A DNA stretch of 64,000 nt from Pteria penguin. Its lineage: Eukaryota > Mollusca > Bivalvia > Pterioida > Pteriidae. Of this stretch, positions 26,201 through 42,029 are shown one piece after another. The first letter of the stretch is position 1. Every line of letters starts with the position of its first letter. A program made the translations under genes and the position numbers. Below the pieces are notes generated by a model. That model saw nothing but the letters and a program-made list of their open reading frames with translations. It was not told where the DNA came from and ran no database searches. The stretch spans positions 65,282,542 through 65,346,541 of the forward strand of contig CM068584.1 of the NCBI GenBank assembly GCA_035048485.1, given 5' to 3'.

Positions 26201-29200
26201 TTCAGATTTTGAAACAAAATTCTAGGAATTTGTATGAAAAAAGGAATTATACTCAATTAAAGGCCAATAAAAAGATTTTAAATGAAGGGAGCGCAGTCAC
26301 CGCTTGATAAATGTCGCCAGAGAATGCAGAGGAAACAAAACATAGCACGTAATGCATTTTCATTACCGCCTTAAAACGGTCAGTTAAATGGAAAATCATC
26401 CCTCAGTTGTTTTGAATTTAAGTCACTGTATCGTTATAGTGTAAAATGTTAATATACAGGTAATTCTATAAAAGTAAAATACGAAAATAACTGTTGTCAC
26501 ATAACTATGGCACTAACATCACTGTCCCACAGTGGTCATTCGCAGACCCCTGGTGGATGAGCACCTTCTGTTTGCTAGTAACATCCTTTATGAAAAAATT
26601 AAACATGTCATATACTGATTACGGTGACTGCGTTTTGTATAACTGAGGGATCTCAGATCCAAATTTAAGTAGGCCTGGTAATAGTTTCAATTAGATTTCA
26701 CTGTTAAATTCATGTGTGACAGGTCATTTATTTGTAACGTAATAATGAAAAAAAAGTGCCAAAATGTGCAATAGCGGGCATTTGACGATCAGTATTTGAA
26801 TCTTAAGTTGTGTCGTTGTAGGAGGTAATGGCTATTGGATAGGATTGAATGATAGAGTAACACAAATGACCTTTCAGTGGACAGATGGCAGTCCGGTGAC
26901 CTTCACTCAGTGGCATATAGGGGAACCTAATAACTACCACAATAGACAGGAGGACTGCGTCGTAGTATATCTCTCTGTTAGTATAAAGAAAAAGGAAGTA
27001 ATATGTGTTTTAGAAACGATTATATATAGATATATATTATAAATAGATAAAGGCCTCCGACTACAGTTCAGCGTCAGTGGCAGATTTAGAGAGAGGACCC
27101 AAAGGGGGGGGGGGGGGATTGGGTTGGGTTCCGTCTTTCCCTACAAATTTACAAGACATATGTAGATGCTAAGGTTGAAAACATTCAAATAATATGAGTA
27201 AATGAGTAATACTCCATATTTGGCGCCTAAACATAGCTGAGTGTTTTTGGCAAATACTTGACTTTCACATCTTACGCAGTGGCCTCCTTTTTGCTACATA
27301 TTTACAAGTAAAAATCCAGATTTGGCATCAAAATTAGCTGAGTAGGCTAATACACATGTGGGCCCCCTTTTCGGAAATCCTGGATCTGTCACTGTAAATC
27401 CCTCCTTTTTGAAATCTTTCATCTGCCACTGAACATCACATGCGATTTATTCCTTTCACATTAATTTGATTATTGTTTGATGTACGGAAGCAACTATTTG
27501 GGTTGTGATGTAGGCAATCTTAATTCGATAATTATAACCGGATTTTCATTTTATGATGCTTTACAACCAATATCGACTTTATATATACTTTCAAAATGAT
27601 CAATGTATGATTTTAGAACCGCAACTGGAATGATGCTATCTGCAATTCCCCTGCACCAGGTTATATCTGCAAGATGGCAGCAAGAGCGATATCACCTACA
27701 CAAGCAACACAAGCACCTGGATGTAAACAAGTAATAACCATATACAGACTTATTTCATACTTAAACGAAATTAAAGACAGTGTGTCTTGAAATATCTCAC
27801 AAAAGCAGAGTAGATAAATATTCAGATTATGAATAGCCACAAGACTGCTATACTATTCATAATCTAGTTTTTTTTTATTCATTTATTACCATCTAGCATA
27901 TATTTCTGTCAGTGGATAATCTGCTCCCCAGGACACTGAATCATATGATGTTCATCTCATCTCTATAAGGAATGTGCTTTCGTAACTTTATTTTACTCAG
28001 TTTCCATATGAAAATGTGAAGTAGATGTCATTTTACATCCTCGTTAATCAATTTTATAATTAATTGTATTTCGGAATCTGTTAAACTGAAGATAAATTAT
28101 TATATAAAAATCATAAATTCGATGACACCATTATGTATATAATTTTTGCGTCAGAACATCATCAGAAACATTTCGATTTATATTTTTTTATAGTTTTTCT
28201 AGTTTTATAATAGTTTTTCTTGTTCTGAATATTTTCAGTCTGGCCAGCCATATGGTCCATACTGCTACAATTTCGTAGGAACAACTGCCACATGGCAAAA
28301 TGCCCAGACGGCGTGTACAAGACAGTTTGGTGGAAATCTGGCCACTATCAATGACAGGTATATTTCCTGAAAAAAGTATATATAGAGTCAATATATTGTA
28401 AATATCTGAAAGTGTCAAAAAAGAAAATAATAATAAAATAATAAAATAAAATAAAATAAAAAAAACCCCCCGCGGTTATATGTCAAATTGTTATAATTGG
28501 TTCAGTGACATTGTTATGTTAACAAGTGTCAACAAAGATGCAAATGACACGGATTTTGACGAAAGTTTTATCTACGCACTTAATACAGTAAGTTCCACCC
28601 TCGATGAGAAAAATTATTAGTTTGCATTGATAGTGATTAGTAACTTAATACATTTTGTCCCTGTAAGTATAGAATGACCTGACAATTCTATATCGTTTGA
28701 GTTTTATAACTCATTATAAAATCTTCATATTTCTATAATTGAACGGAATCTTTAAATATAGCATGCCTACACCTATATCTTTATTTCCCAACATTCGGAA
28801 TTTTCTGTATGGAATTACGTAACATACTTTATATTTGCAACATTAAAACTGAGGAAAACGGATTTATATTCAAATTACATATACATAGCATTTGACTCGC
28901 CTTTGAAGATTGAATTTTGCAGTTGTTTTTTTTAAAAATACAGTCAAAACTGATTTAGAAACCACGTGTAACAAGCGACCATTTGTCTATAATAACCGGC
29001 TTCCTCTCTTCCTTACCACGATATACCTATTGTGATTGCTTAAAAGAGTTTTTATAATGATAATAATTGTATTATGCTTAATGTGAATTTGATTCAATGA
29101 AATTGAGTCCTATCAATCTCATATAATTCTAATAACAACATAAAGCCAGTATTTCGATCACATAATTGATTACTATTTTACAAGATTTATGGTTACTATC

Positions 29201-32200
29201 GATATATTCAATATAATGAGTGGAACTTGATGAAATTTTATATATGTGATTCAGGTTCTCTCAGGCTTTCGTGAGCCAGTATATGCCAAATAACCAAGAC
29301 ATGTACTGGATAGGACTCAATGACATTAAGAGGCAAGGGACATACAAATGGGCCAGTAACCAGACTGTACAGTTCACGTATTGGAGCAAATCACACACAG
29401 GTAAATCAGTGTTATCAAAGAGAGAGGAAAATACATCTGATTTAGCTGTAAGGCTCCATGGGTAAACAGACCAAAATATGATAATTATAGGTTATTGACT
29501 GAATACGACGAAATATGACCGGCCGAGGTCTTTGAGCGGTAAAGCGGCACGATCTTGCGACGTATTTTCGTTAATAATACTGTCCGCCATGTTTGTTTGC
29601 GTACGGTATGACGTCGAAAATAAGTATGACGTCACATAACTGGAAATAGTCCCCGAGCTGATATGAAGTTTGCGGGCATTTATGGCTCTTCACAGCCCGG
29701 AAACTTTCTATATAAACTATTGGTAAAATTTTCAAAATATGTAATAAGAATATAAAAAGGACATCACAAAATATTCGATTATTATGTAGTTGCAGTATCA
29801 ACTTAAGTCTGTCAGTTGAAGTGAAAACCTCCACTCAGTTGGTGTGGTTTACGGGTCCATCTTTTCACTCACTTGGAATATTGTTTTTGCTAATAAAATA
29901 TACTATACTATAACATATATTCATGCTCAAAGGTAATTATTCAATTATGCATTGGTAAAGAGAATAACTCTTTCTGAATATGATGTCTAGGAGACGTTTT
30001 ATATATATATATACATATACCTCCTTATATATCACTCTACTATTCTTTTCTGCTCTATCAAGTGTCTTAGAAATAGTTATGTTTTTTCTGATAAGTAAAT
30101 CTATGCCCATATTAATCTATAGCTAGATTATTCAATATGCCGGAAAGTTGCCGAGGTATGGACTGGTAAACTTAGCAGCATGAGGGTTTGTAGATTTTTC
30201 GTTCATCATAGGATATTAGCGGTCGATTATTTTTTCCCATTGATTAATTTGTCTCTTAATATTGTCATTTTTCTCTGCGTGTTGTTGGAAAATTATGTCG
30301 CCTGACGTTGACGTATGCCATGTTTGTTTACGGCGCCATAATAAAATTAAGCGCGAAATAGGTAGCCTACCTTGTCATCCATCCCCCTCTTCTTTACAGG
30401 ATGATCATGTTATACTCTTGTAAGATAAACTCAGTAAACATGGGAGAAAATCTTTTATAGAATGTATCAAAATTGAAACCAACATAAAATTGAAGACTCT
30501 TGGATATGTATGTAGTAAATGATTAAAATCAAGAGACCGTATCGTCAATGGCTAATGATAACTAGGAATATAAGGCTCGCGGCTGCACCACGTCGTAGCA
30601 TGTTCTACATAAACGATTGAATATAAACTTAAAACCATCATGCTGGGCATAACAAAACGTATGCAAAGTGATTGAGTCTTGATGTCTGCAAAAGGCTATG
30701 TATAAATATTAATATCAGATTGAAACACTGAGCAAAATAACAATAAGCAATCAACTATGCTGTTCATGTTATAGGAAATGAACGTTCAATGTGTGTGGCG
30801 CTAACGACATCTACACCCAAAGGTTTGTGGATGGATAAACCCTGCGGGGAACGCCATCGCTACATTTGTCAGTATAACAGGGCAGGCTACACCACCACAA
30901 CTCCAGCCCCTACCGCCGCTCCAGCACCATGTTCGACTGGATATTTCGGCTTTGGAGCATTTTGTTACAAGGTCAGATTTCTACATTTACACAGACATTA
31001 AGAAATAATTTATTTGAGTTTGGCAGCAAAATCTTGAAAAGGAAAAGAAGACATCAAAATAAAAAGTATAACCATTTAAAAAGAGATAATTGATATAAAT
31101 CAACAAACTCATTCACCAAAACGAAATTTAAATGTAGTGACTAATGTTAAATATGGATTTTCATTGCTTTCGTATTTTACATTATGCACTTTCTTGAGGT
31201 ACATCTTACAAATCTACTGCAAAGATTCGATTATTTTAATTAAAGGTATTAGTCTAAAGGAGAATATTTGATATCCGAAAGATCTCATAATGGAAAAACA
31301 CCTATGACATTTCACTATTAATATTAATCTAACTAGGGACCAAATAAATATTGATGGTGTAAATGATTTACTTTTGTACTGACTGACTGATTATATATAC
31401 TTAAAAGTTTCCGTCATGAAATTATATAAATCACTCTAAAACCAAGGAGTATTTCCCTCATGCATATCTCTGTCCTTAGATTGATTTTTTGGTTCACTTT
31501 TTCGGTCATTTTGGTTATATAATAATAATAATTATATAATTCCAATCATTCGGCCACGAGCATCACTGATGAGACATAAGTTGTCGAAATTCGCATTTGG
31601 TGCACAAAATTAAAAGGTATATAAGTTCTATATTTATTACTGGGAAAGGGCAGCAATGAAGAAAAATTTGTATCAGCTATTCCTATTTTGACATACCAAA
31701 TTCATCGCAATTAGACATGTATTTTTGATTTTGTTTTGGATGATGATGATGATGATGGTATTGGAAACTGTTCAAGCGTTGAAATTATACCAGTTTTAAT
31801 CAGTTACTTTCGTTTTATACTCTCTGTAGGCATTCTACTTCCCGAGGAATCAGATGGGTCGACTCACATGGAAGGAGTCAGTGGAATATTGCAGAGGACT
31901 AGGCGGGGATTCCGTCAGTATTCACAGTCAAGCAGAACAAGATTTTATATCCAATACTTTCGGAAAGTATGTCATATTAATCTTTACAAATGTTCTATTG
32001 CGTATTCTATGCAATTTTTACATGCAGATATTTCAACAGTTTTCAAAATGCTGGCAAAATGTGTATATGTTGAATTGTTGAATTGTTTGTCAGAAGTATA
32101 GAATTTTCTTGAGTCAGCAATTACCCCTTCCACATAATTTCGTTCAATTTTTAACTTTGCCTCTCTTCGCAAACCAGTATATTTTCATCTTACATTATGT

Positions 32201-35200
32201 TGATGACCAGTGTTTATTGGTGTGAATTCATTAAATCAGACAACATCACTTTCTGAAAAAAAGATTAACACTTCATACAATCCTGTGGCATGTTTTACTG
32301 ATTATCAATTAGAAATCATAATTAAATTAATGACTGGACATATTAATCAACTGTAATTACCAAATCACATAAATAAAATACTGTCATCTTTCCATCTAAT
32401 ATTTGGATAGTTACGAAATCTCGATATCATACACATGTAATATAGGAATACTCTGGGTATACCATATATTGTCTTTGTAAATTTGTAGAGCTACAAGTAC
32501 GAACTATCAAATATGGATAGGTCTTAACGACAGAGATTCTGAAGGGGGTGAGTTATTTTCAGATTCTATATAACACTGTAACAAAAGCTTGTTGGATTAT
32601 ACAAGTTTTCTGTCCGATTTCTCCGTCTATATATACTTAAGTTATTCTTAGACTTTTTATACACCCTTTGAGGTATTGATCAGAAACGTGGAATACATTT
32701 TATTGCAGCTGGCTACAGACCTCGTTTGAAATTTGCCGGAATCAAGTCAATTGTTTCTTAGATTAGTTTTATCGGACTTTTTCTATCCTTGAGATATTGG
32801 ACTGCAACTTTTTACACATCTTTGTTACCAATAACTTTATATACCAAATTTGAGTTTCATCGTTGTACATATTTATGCATGTCGAAATTACTGTCTGGGC
32901 GCGGTCCCTCTCGTCAATGAATTTTCTTAATATTTCATCAAAATCAATACACATGGAGGAAACTATAAATATATACCTTTCAAATCTACTCTGTCGTCAC
33001 TCCTCTGCATATTTCGCAAAAGGAAATGTATGAATATAGGAATTATGAAGGATTTAAAATTTAGATAGGACCTTTTCTATAGTAAATTTTACACGAAGTA
33101 AACGTTACGCGCACTATGACGTCATCTGGAACAGTCGATGTTTATTGGAAAGGGGATGTGCGCAACCTCTTGCTATCTGATATACAGTTGGGTGCAGTCC
33201 TAACCTTACATTCAAGTGCACTTGACAAGTACACTTCAGGTTTAGTTCTTCGTCCTGAAAACCAGTCATAAAGTTTAATCAAGTGCACTTGTTTTCAAGT
33301 TTACTACAATGTATCATGTGACACCAAGTTTGCTTTTCACGTTTGTTTATTACAATTATCCGTTTTCGTATAACACGATAGAAATAATTATCTTATTGTG
33401 TACAATTGCATATTTTAAATAAAAATTGTTTTAATAGAAAAATATAGTAAATGTACATGTATATAGAAAGTAAACTTAACTTGAAGTGCACTTGGAGTAA
33501 ACTTGGAATCAAGTTAACTACGTGACTTGGAATCAAGTTTACTACTAAACTTGATTCCAAGTTTACTCTGTTGTTGCCAAGTAAACTTGAAAAGCAGTCA
33601 TAAAGTTAACTTGAAGTGCACTTTATGTAAGGTTAGGACTGCACCTAACTGTACATCAACATGAAATATTACCAGTATTTATGTGATGTATAACATCAAT
33701 AAATCAATAATTGTCATGTTTTTGCGCTCAACCATAAAAAGCGCAAAATAATCGGGATCGAATTCTTTTATTTGCAATCAACTAACCCTCCTCTTACAAT
33801 GGATCCGTTCAATTTGACGTTGTTACATGGCAATTGTAATTCATTGTTTTAACATTAACAAGTTCCTATCTAAATATATTTTCCGTTGTCACTTGAAGCT
33901 AGTGTATTTATTCCAGGAATTTTGAAAGAAACAGTTACGACAAAATGAAAATAAAGTAATGGACATGTCTTAACTTTAATTCTGATTTTGAAATCATTCA
34001 AATGAAAGAATTCGTTGACGGGAGGGACCGCGCCCAGACGGTAGAGTAATTTGTCTGAGATTAGTTTTGTGACACATCCTTTGACATATTGGATTGAAAC
34101 AGTTTAGGTACACACAAGACAAACCGAATTTGAATTTTATTTTGTTTGACTAACATTTGCCTGAATTAGAGTCATTTGTCTACAACATGTTTTCCTTAAG
34201 CTTCATAAGTGTATCACGAGCCATGATGCTTGGCACACAGCATACTGGTGACCCCCGAAAGGACCTTATCGTTTTAATGTCAAAAGCTTAGATATCAAAA
34301 GAAGAGGATTTTGTTTCATTTAATCCTTTTCTGGACTGCTATTCATTGGTTTATCATTCTTAACTCATGAGAGTTCACAAATAGGATGTCACAATGGTTA
34401 CTAATACCAATGACCTTTCTGGTAACCTTGACCCTATTAGTTATGGATTCATTCACGGTGGAGATACGACGTGGTATTGAGTGCATAAATTTGTATTCAG
34501 CGAGGCGAATGCCGAACCTGATACATGTATATAAACCCGATATCACGCAATATCATCCTGCAGATAACTCTGGTACCTCTCAATCATGAGGCGAGCACTG
34601 GACAGATTGAGCTACGCCGAAACTGTTATTGTTGTTGTATACTGTGATTTTTGGTGCCAGACTCATATAAATCAATTTGTGTTCTATATTGAACTGAGGG
34701 TATTACACGTTGTGGCCAATAAACACAATTACTTTATGCCTTTTGAAGGTCATGCATGGTCAGACAGTTCTGCCGTGGACTACACTAACTGGAATCCCGG
34801 TGAACCGAATGACTGGGACCACCAGGAGGATTGTGTCGCAATGCGAATCAAGGGAGGTGGATGGAATGACATGACATGCGCATATGCTAATAATTACATA
34901 TGCAAGATACCAAGAGGTCAGTAGGAAATAAAACACCAATCGATGTGTGATATTAAAAAGTCAATATGAAATATACATCAGTCTATGTATGATATGAAGA
35001 GTTCAGTGTAAAATAAACACCTGTCTATATGTTACATAAAGAGGTTAATATGATATTAAAACAGTCTGTATGTGATATGAAGAGGTCAGTATCAAATAAA
35101 CACCACTCTTTTGTGACATTAAGAGGTCAGTATGAAATAAATGTCAGTCTATATTTGACATTATGAAGTCTGTATGAAATGAAATTTGAACTAGTAATCA

Positions 35201-38200
35201 AAACATGTAAATGTAATTCTAAGATGCCAGTACGAGGCTTGAAGAGGATAATATTCAATACGTTACAGTAGCAGACCAGTGTGACAGAATTTAAATAGTA
35301 CTTAGTCACGTGTTCCCAGTTTGATAACAAACCACGTTTAAATAAAACGAGGAGGTCAATATGAAAAAGTATGTCGATATATGACTTAAGGTGTCAGTAT
35401 GGAACAAAAGTATCTACATATCAATTTTAATAAATGCAGTCTATCAAAAGGAGAGGTCAAGGTGACCTATTGAAAATGCGAGTTCAATGGATAAGAACAA
35501 TTTTTTCAGCTGTTTTTCTCAGCCTTTGAAACACTCCCGAATATATTGCTTTTCGAAACAAAGAGGGTTTCATATAAGGATTTCAGAAGAATCTCCAACA
35601 GAAACATTCCTCTCATTCTGTATAGATTCTAAAATAATGTCAGATGAAAAAAAGCAAGAGGAATGTTCGTTTACGATGAACTTTTCGAGATGTCTGGTGT
35701 ATGCCTTGCATATGTCATTTCAATGACATAATGACACCATCTGCTTTGTATTTTCGCAACGAATAAAGAAGAAAAAAAACGTATATATAATGGAATAGAA
35801 TATATGAAAATAATTAATAATAAACGATGGGAAACGTCGCCGGTCAGACTCGGATCAGGTACTTCTCGGCTTTTCGGTCAGTCACGCTATCATCTAACCT
35901 CTACCAGCTGTATACTCCACATATTTGTATGCAAACCCTTACCAGATGTAGGGTTAATACCAATTAATGTAAAAAAAATAGTCCCCAAAAACAAACAAAC
36001 AAATAATAATAATAATAATAAAATAAACAAACAAAACAAAAACAAAAAATATAAAAAACAAACACAAAACCAGAAACAAACAACAAACAAACAATAATAA
36101 TAACACGCACAAAACATTACAGAACAAAAAAAAAAAATGCAATAAATGATATATCTTATTTTTTATTCTTTATAGGTGTTAGTGTTCCTGCTAACCCACC
36201 AACAGCAAGTACATGTAAGTTACACACTAAACAATTATAATATATTATACAAAATCTTCGTTCCGTTTCATCTTATTTATTGCATTTTGTTATGAACATT
36301 GTATAGTAATCAGATAAAAAGCATAGGTTCATTACACGGAATTTGACATCTTCTATACTTTAAAACTATCTGCTTGGACAATGCCAATTGGACGCACGTG
36401 ACGGGTGTCAATAGCAAGTGGGAGATGCTTAGTCATCTGATTTTACTCCTATTTGGTTCTGCACATACACGTATGTTTCTTTGGTAGAGACATTTTTGTG
36501 TGTGTGTGTGTGGGGGGGGGGGGGGTGTATCTGATATTACTCCCATTTGGTTCTTCACATGCATGTATGTTCCTTTATAGTAGAGGCAATTTGTTTGCAT
36601 TCTGTTTGCGTTTTCTTCTTGCTGATTGTGTATGTCCTTCGGTTTACTCCTCATATTATCATTCAATACATAAGGCAAAGCCATTTACCAGTAGTGTTAG
36701 CATATTTAGTTAGTACAGTAAAAAACGAAGAAGTACCTAAGGGTAAATCATATCTCATAGTCCATGGAATAAAGGAGACAATATCGTGTTTAGTGTCATA
36801 TTCAGAGAAATGCGAACCCCAATAAAATCGAGGTGAGACCAGGTGCCCGGGAGGAATAAGCTTCCCCTGGTTGCATGCAACACCCGTCCAGGACCAAAAG
36901 TCCTGCAATAACCTTTCAAATCGAGGAGGTAAATACATAAATATACAAGCATGAACATACAAAGGAAACAGGAACACGAAGTTAAATTTCCCATCCAAGT
37001 AAGAAATGCTGCCTTCCTGAAATTCCGGATCAATTATCCAATGTCGAAGTCTAAGAGAGGAGGCTAAATAATGGAATTGCCCCATACAAACCGTTGCGAA
37101 CCCAATTAAATAAAACATTCCGGGGTAAGACATAAAATGGCATGTCATGATGATAAGAACCCATACCTGCAGAATAAAAGTACAAGTTCAGCATTGTGAA
37201 TGGAACGTTATGATTTCAAATATGCTTTGCTATGAATGTTTGAAATGATAAATGTGTGGATGTGAAGGATAATAACGATGAATTGATATGGGATTTTAGT
37301 TTTTTCACTTTCAATAAAGGTTTAGAGACAGGGAGGCAGAACTTACCAATATTTAAAATTGATTAATCGATCCTGGGTTATTGGCACAACACTCAAGAGG
37401 ATATTACTATAATAAACAGAGACACAAGAAATCCTGTCTTTATGTGATGTTGATAACTGACTGTTACAGGCCTAATACATGCATCAATTCCAACAAATAA
37501 CAGAAAAGACAACATGAAAATGATTAAAATTGAAAATTAATAAATAATATAATATCTGCATTTGATATGTATAGCGTACAGGATTGCGGTTTGAAATAAC
37601 TTTACAAAATATATGAATGTATATAAGAATTTTAAAGAAAAAAAAAATAAAGCTACCACCAGTAGCGGTGTATAACTTCATTTTACACAAGTTTCAATAT
37701 TACATCACAAATTCACCCACATGTATTTGTGTTCTTTACTAAGCCGGAGCATGTGGAGTAGGGTGGGTGCTCTACAACAATAACTGCTACATGTTCAGCG
37801 GGAATATGACCGACGATTGGTACCAGTCACGTGATGCGTGCAACTCTATGGGTGCTCACCTAACCAGTTCGCATTCATTGAACGAAAGTTTGTTCCTGGC
37901 TGGACAGGTGAGTAACATGTACAGTCAGTATTGTTAACAATAACAAATTTAAGTCAAGTAGAACCGTTCTCCAAACCATGAAGATGTAGAAAGTTTATAA
38001 GTTATATTCGGGGTTCTATGGTGCTTAGTGTGCAGAAGGGGAGGGGGGGGGGCAAGCCTTGAATTTACTTACGTTTCGTGACGTAATAAAAAAAGTGCAC
38101 CATGATCAGCAAAAACACCCCCCCAAAAAAACTAAAACAACACCCCCCCCCCAAAAAAAAAAAAAGATAGTAAAAAGAAAAGGGAGGGACCCTTGTCTTA

Positions 38201-41200
38201 CGGGCCTGTAGATTTAGGTGGTATGATAATGGATGAAATTGCCTTCTCTGCAACACAAACATCCGACAATTAATCTGTACAATATGCTACGAGTGTACGT
38301 TCAGGTTATGGGAAATTGGGGTATATGCTGTATATCTGGGCATACAAAAAGATGTGTATCGAAAAGCTGCAAATAGATTTGACTGTGTTGAACAACATTC
38401 GATTTGAATATTATTAGACGTATACTGTGAAATATGGTTTTTGTTTGGAGTACCTCATACATGTATTGGTGATTATGTTTATCAAACCGTCTATGACCTA
38501 CATTATATTATAGGATATACAGAGATTTACACGACAGATATAGTGTTTTAGCATTAGATCCTCGCCCCATATATTACTTTTAATCCACTGGGCATATGTG
38601 ACGGGTGTTGCTAGCAAGCAGGAAATGCTCACTATACCCGGGAACCTGATCTCACTCCATCATAGGGGTTCACATATCCTCTTCAAGTAGACATATTTTA
38701 TTATTTTCCACTTGGTTTTAATTTTCAGATATTGTTTGTCCTCAGGTTTCATGATTTTCAGACTTATGGTTTGGATTTATCCATCATCTTTACATTTCAC
38801 AGTGAATGCCCACTCTTGCCTTAGATCACTTTTCGGATAATAAGATTTATTTCCCTTTAAGAAAGTTTCTGAAGTAGAATAACTATGTAGTAAATTTAAT
38901 CTGAGGAATTCGATGTAGAACTACGATAAAAAGGGACAAAAGTGACCTTTCAATAGAAATACTCTGACGTCACAATGGTTTTGACTTCAGATACCCACAC
39001 AAATGGGATATAAATAGATAAATATTCAATCACAGACAATTAAATTATTCAGACTTATTTTACAGGAATTGTCATTTTAGTAGTAAGCCGGCGTGGCCTA
39101 GTGGCAGCGCGTCGGACTCCTGATCGGGAGGCCCGGGTTCGAGTCCTGCTCTGGTCATGCCGGTGTCCTGTCTTTCGGATGAGACAGTAAAAACCGAGGC
39201 CCCGTGTCGTGGTATGCATGGCACGTTAAAGATCCCTCACTGCTTCGGGTGGGTCCGTTGCAAAAGTCAAAATTTGTATGCCCCGCATCAAGCAGATGCC
39301 GTCATCATATACATGAAATATTCGTGGTGTGACGTAAAACAAAAATCAATCAATCAATTTAGTAGTGTTGGTGGGCGTTTTGTTCTATATCTTGTTTCCC
39401 TGAAATAAATAAACATATTGTAGTGGCCTAATGCCAGGTTTATGGTTAACTATAATACCTATGTCTTTTTTATCTCTCGTATCAGGGGGGTACAGCGGAA
39501 TTTAATAGCGGTAGCATGCGTGCGTGGTTGCTTGTGTCTGTAATAAAACCTTAAAAATGGTTTAAAAGTCACAATTATGGCCCTATTGGGTTCATACATG
39601 TACCTCAAATGTATCTTTAGTATCAGAAGAGGAAGATTGCGTTTGATTTTGGGGTTAAAAGTTTAAAGGTTAGGGTCACTGAGTATCATCATAGAAAAAC
39701 CTTGTAGACACTCTTAAAACCACAACTTAAGCCCTATTAAATTCATACTTCATATAGTTTAGCGTAATGAGAGGAAGATCCCTATTGTTTTATGGGTGGG
39801 TCAAAAGGTATAAGGTCAAGGTCAATTTAGTACCATGAATTGTGCTACTGTGCGAGCGGATGCCCTTGCTTTATTGATAATACTGAATACTCCATCTCCG
39901 TGATCATCATTACAGTCTCGCAGAGATACAACTTTCTGAATATATACTAATGATGAAGCGTAAATGAGGTATAACTTTTCAGTGAAGATGAGTTTCAATG
40001 TGTATGTCACTTAGCCTATATGTTTTTATCAATAGGCATCGAAATACGGTTCCAATGGCTATTGGATAGGATTGAATGATGTAGAAAAGCCAAATACCTA
40101 CATGTATGTTACACATTTAACACTTATAGTAGTTTTTTGTAATGCTTAAATATTTTATAATTATTTTTCGTAAGGTTTTCATTTCATTATTCTTCGAGTT
40201 TACGTGCTAGAATTGCTATTACAGAATAAGGTTGTATAATTGTTTTATATCAAACTAATTAAAACATCAATAAATAGCACAATTATCACTAATAATAATT
40301 CTATTTACTGTTCAAAATTTTGAATTTAAACACTATTGATTAAACTTGGATTTAAAAAAAAAGCAAATGTAATTTGAAAATGAGAGGTACTGACAATGAA
40401 ATAACTTTACAGAGTTTTCACTCGCGACTTCTCTTAATTCACCATTGGTATCAATAAGAAATATGGTTATTGCAGATGGTCTGATGGGTCAGTTACTGAC
40501 CACACATACTGGTGGCCAGGAGAACCTAATGATTGGGGCGGCGGAGAAGGATGTGTGGCTATATCACCCAGGGGGTATGGAGGTATGTTAATGTTTGGGT
40601 GATAGTTTAGTTGTACATGTATTACTCAGAACATGAAGTGAAAATCCGTAGTCTTAAACTCTGTAATATCAGGGTATGTAATTGTATTAGGCAATAATAG
40701 ACTTGTATGGCCTTGAAACAATGCAAAAATACAAAGAATTTTGTAACCATTTTTGTCCGAAATTGGATGTTTTAAACTACATTCTTGTAAGGGGGGGGGG
40801 GGGTAATGACATTTTCAACTATGTTTGAGATAAATATCATAAAAGTATAAACAGACAGAGGATGCATCAGAATGTTAAGTGTAGTGTAAGTTACCTATGT
40901 TAAAATTCGGAAATACTGTATTCAGACACTTCATGTATTTGAATGTTCGGTTTTCATTTTCAAAAGCACGATGGATAGACGAAAACTGCAACGTCCCTCA
41001 TGGCTATGTTTGCAAAAAGCCACTGAACGGAGGATCAGCGCCAATCACTACTCCGCCTCCAGTGGTGTCGGGGGGATGTACTCAGGCAGGATTTAGATGG
41101 GTTCCCAGAAGTAAGTCGACGAATCTATAAACCATCATAAGCTAAATATTGATCACCCAGACTGACATATTGACAAGGTTTTTCTTGATCTTTTTGTACT

Positions 41201-41978
41201 TTAAATTTTCATTGTAAATGCAAATACATCTACATGTTCTATGCTTTTGGTAAACTGAGATAAATAAAGAAACCCCAATGTAACGAAGACCCAGTCACGT
41301 GGTTCAGTCAGTTATGTACCATATCATAATCACAACATTAAAGGTCTCTACCATTACTTTGTAGGTAAGAAGTGTTTCAAGCTTTTCACAAATCCTAAGA
41401 ACTGGCAGGATGCCAGAACCGCATGCAAGAAGATCCCTGGTGGGGACATCGCCTCCATAAGTTCATTAACCGAGCAAAGTAGGTACAAGCACAGAAAACA
41501 GTTCGTTAATTTTGATTTTGTTGCGGTGAGTGGGAAGGTGGGTTCTTAAACCGTTTAACCACACCAAATTGTTTGAGTTTTGTCATATCAAAATACTGTT
41601 TTTAGTCGGTATCGTAACTGCACTATAATGGAATATTTTTGTGATGTCATGTGGTTTTTTCATATCATTACATAAATACTGTATATTTTCGTGGTGACTT
41701 CTGCCATACAACTGAGTCAGTAACTTTTCTTTCTTCTTTTGTTAGAGGTTCTTGAATAAAACGAAAAAAAAAAATAGATAAATAAAATTAAATAGAATAA
41801 AATAAAACTTGAATAAAATGCATGTTTCTGAAAGAAATAAAATGTGTTAGAAAAATATAATTATATATTTTTGTCACTTAAAAACAGTTTTCACAGGTCA
41901 TGCTGCTGGTAATAAATGTGCTATATCCGTGCACATTTCATTGCAATCTTTTGGGAGTTTTACCTTTTATGCCATAAC

Positions 41979-42029
<51 letters not shown>

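Noticed and set aside
36663..37148. 161-codon minus-strand open frame
   Set aside because: It lies in dispersed repeat R3, has no recognisable domain, and the frame is broken in the second copy at 44395-44640.
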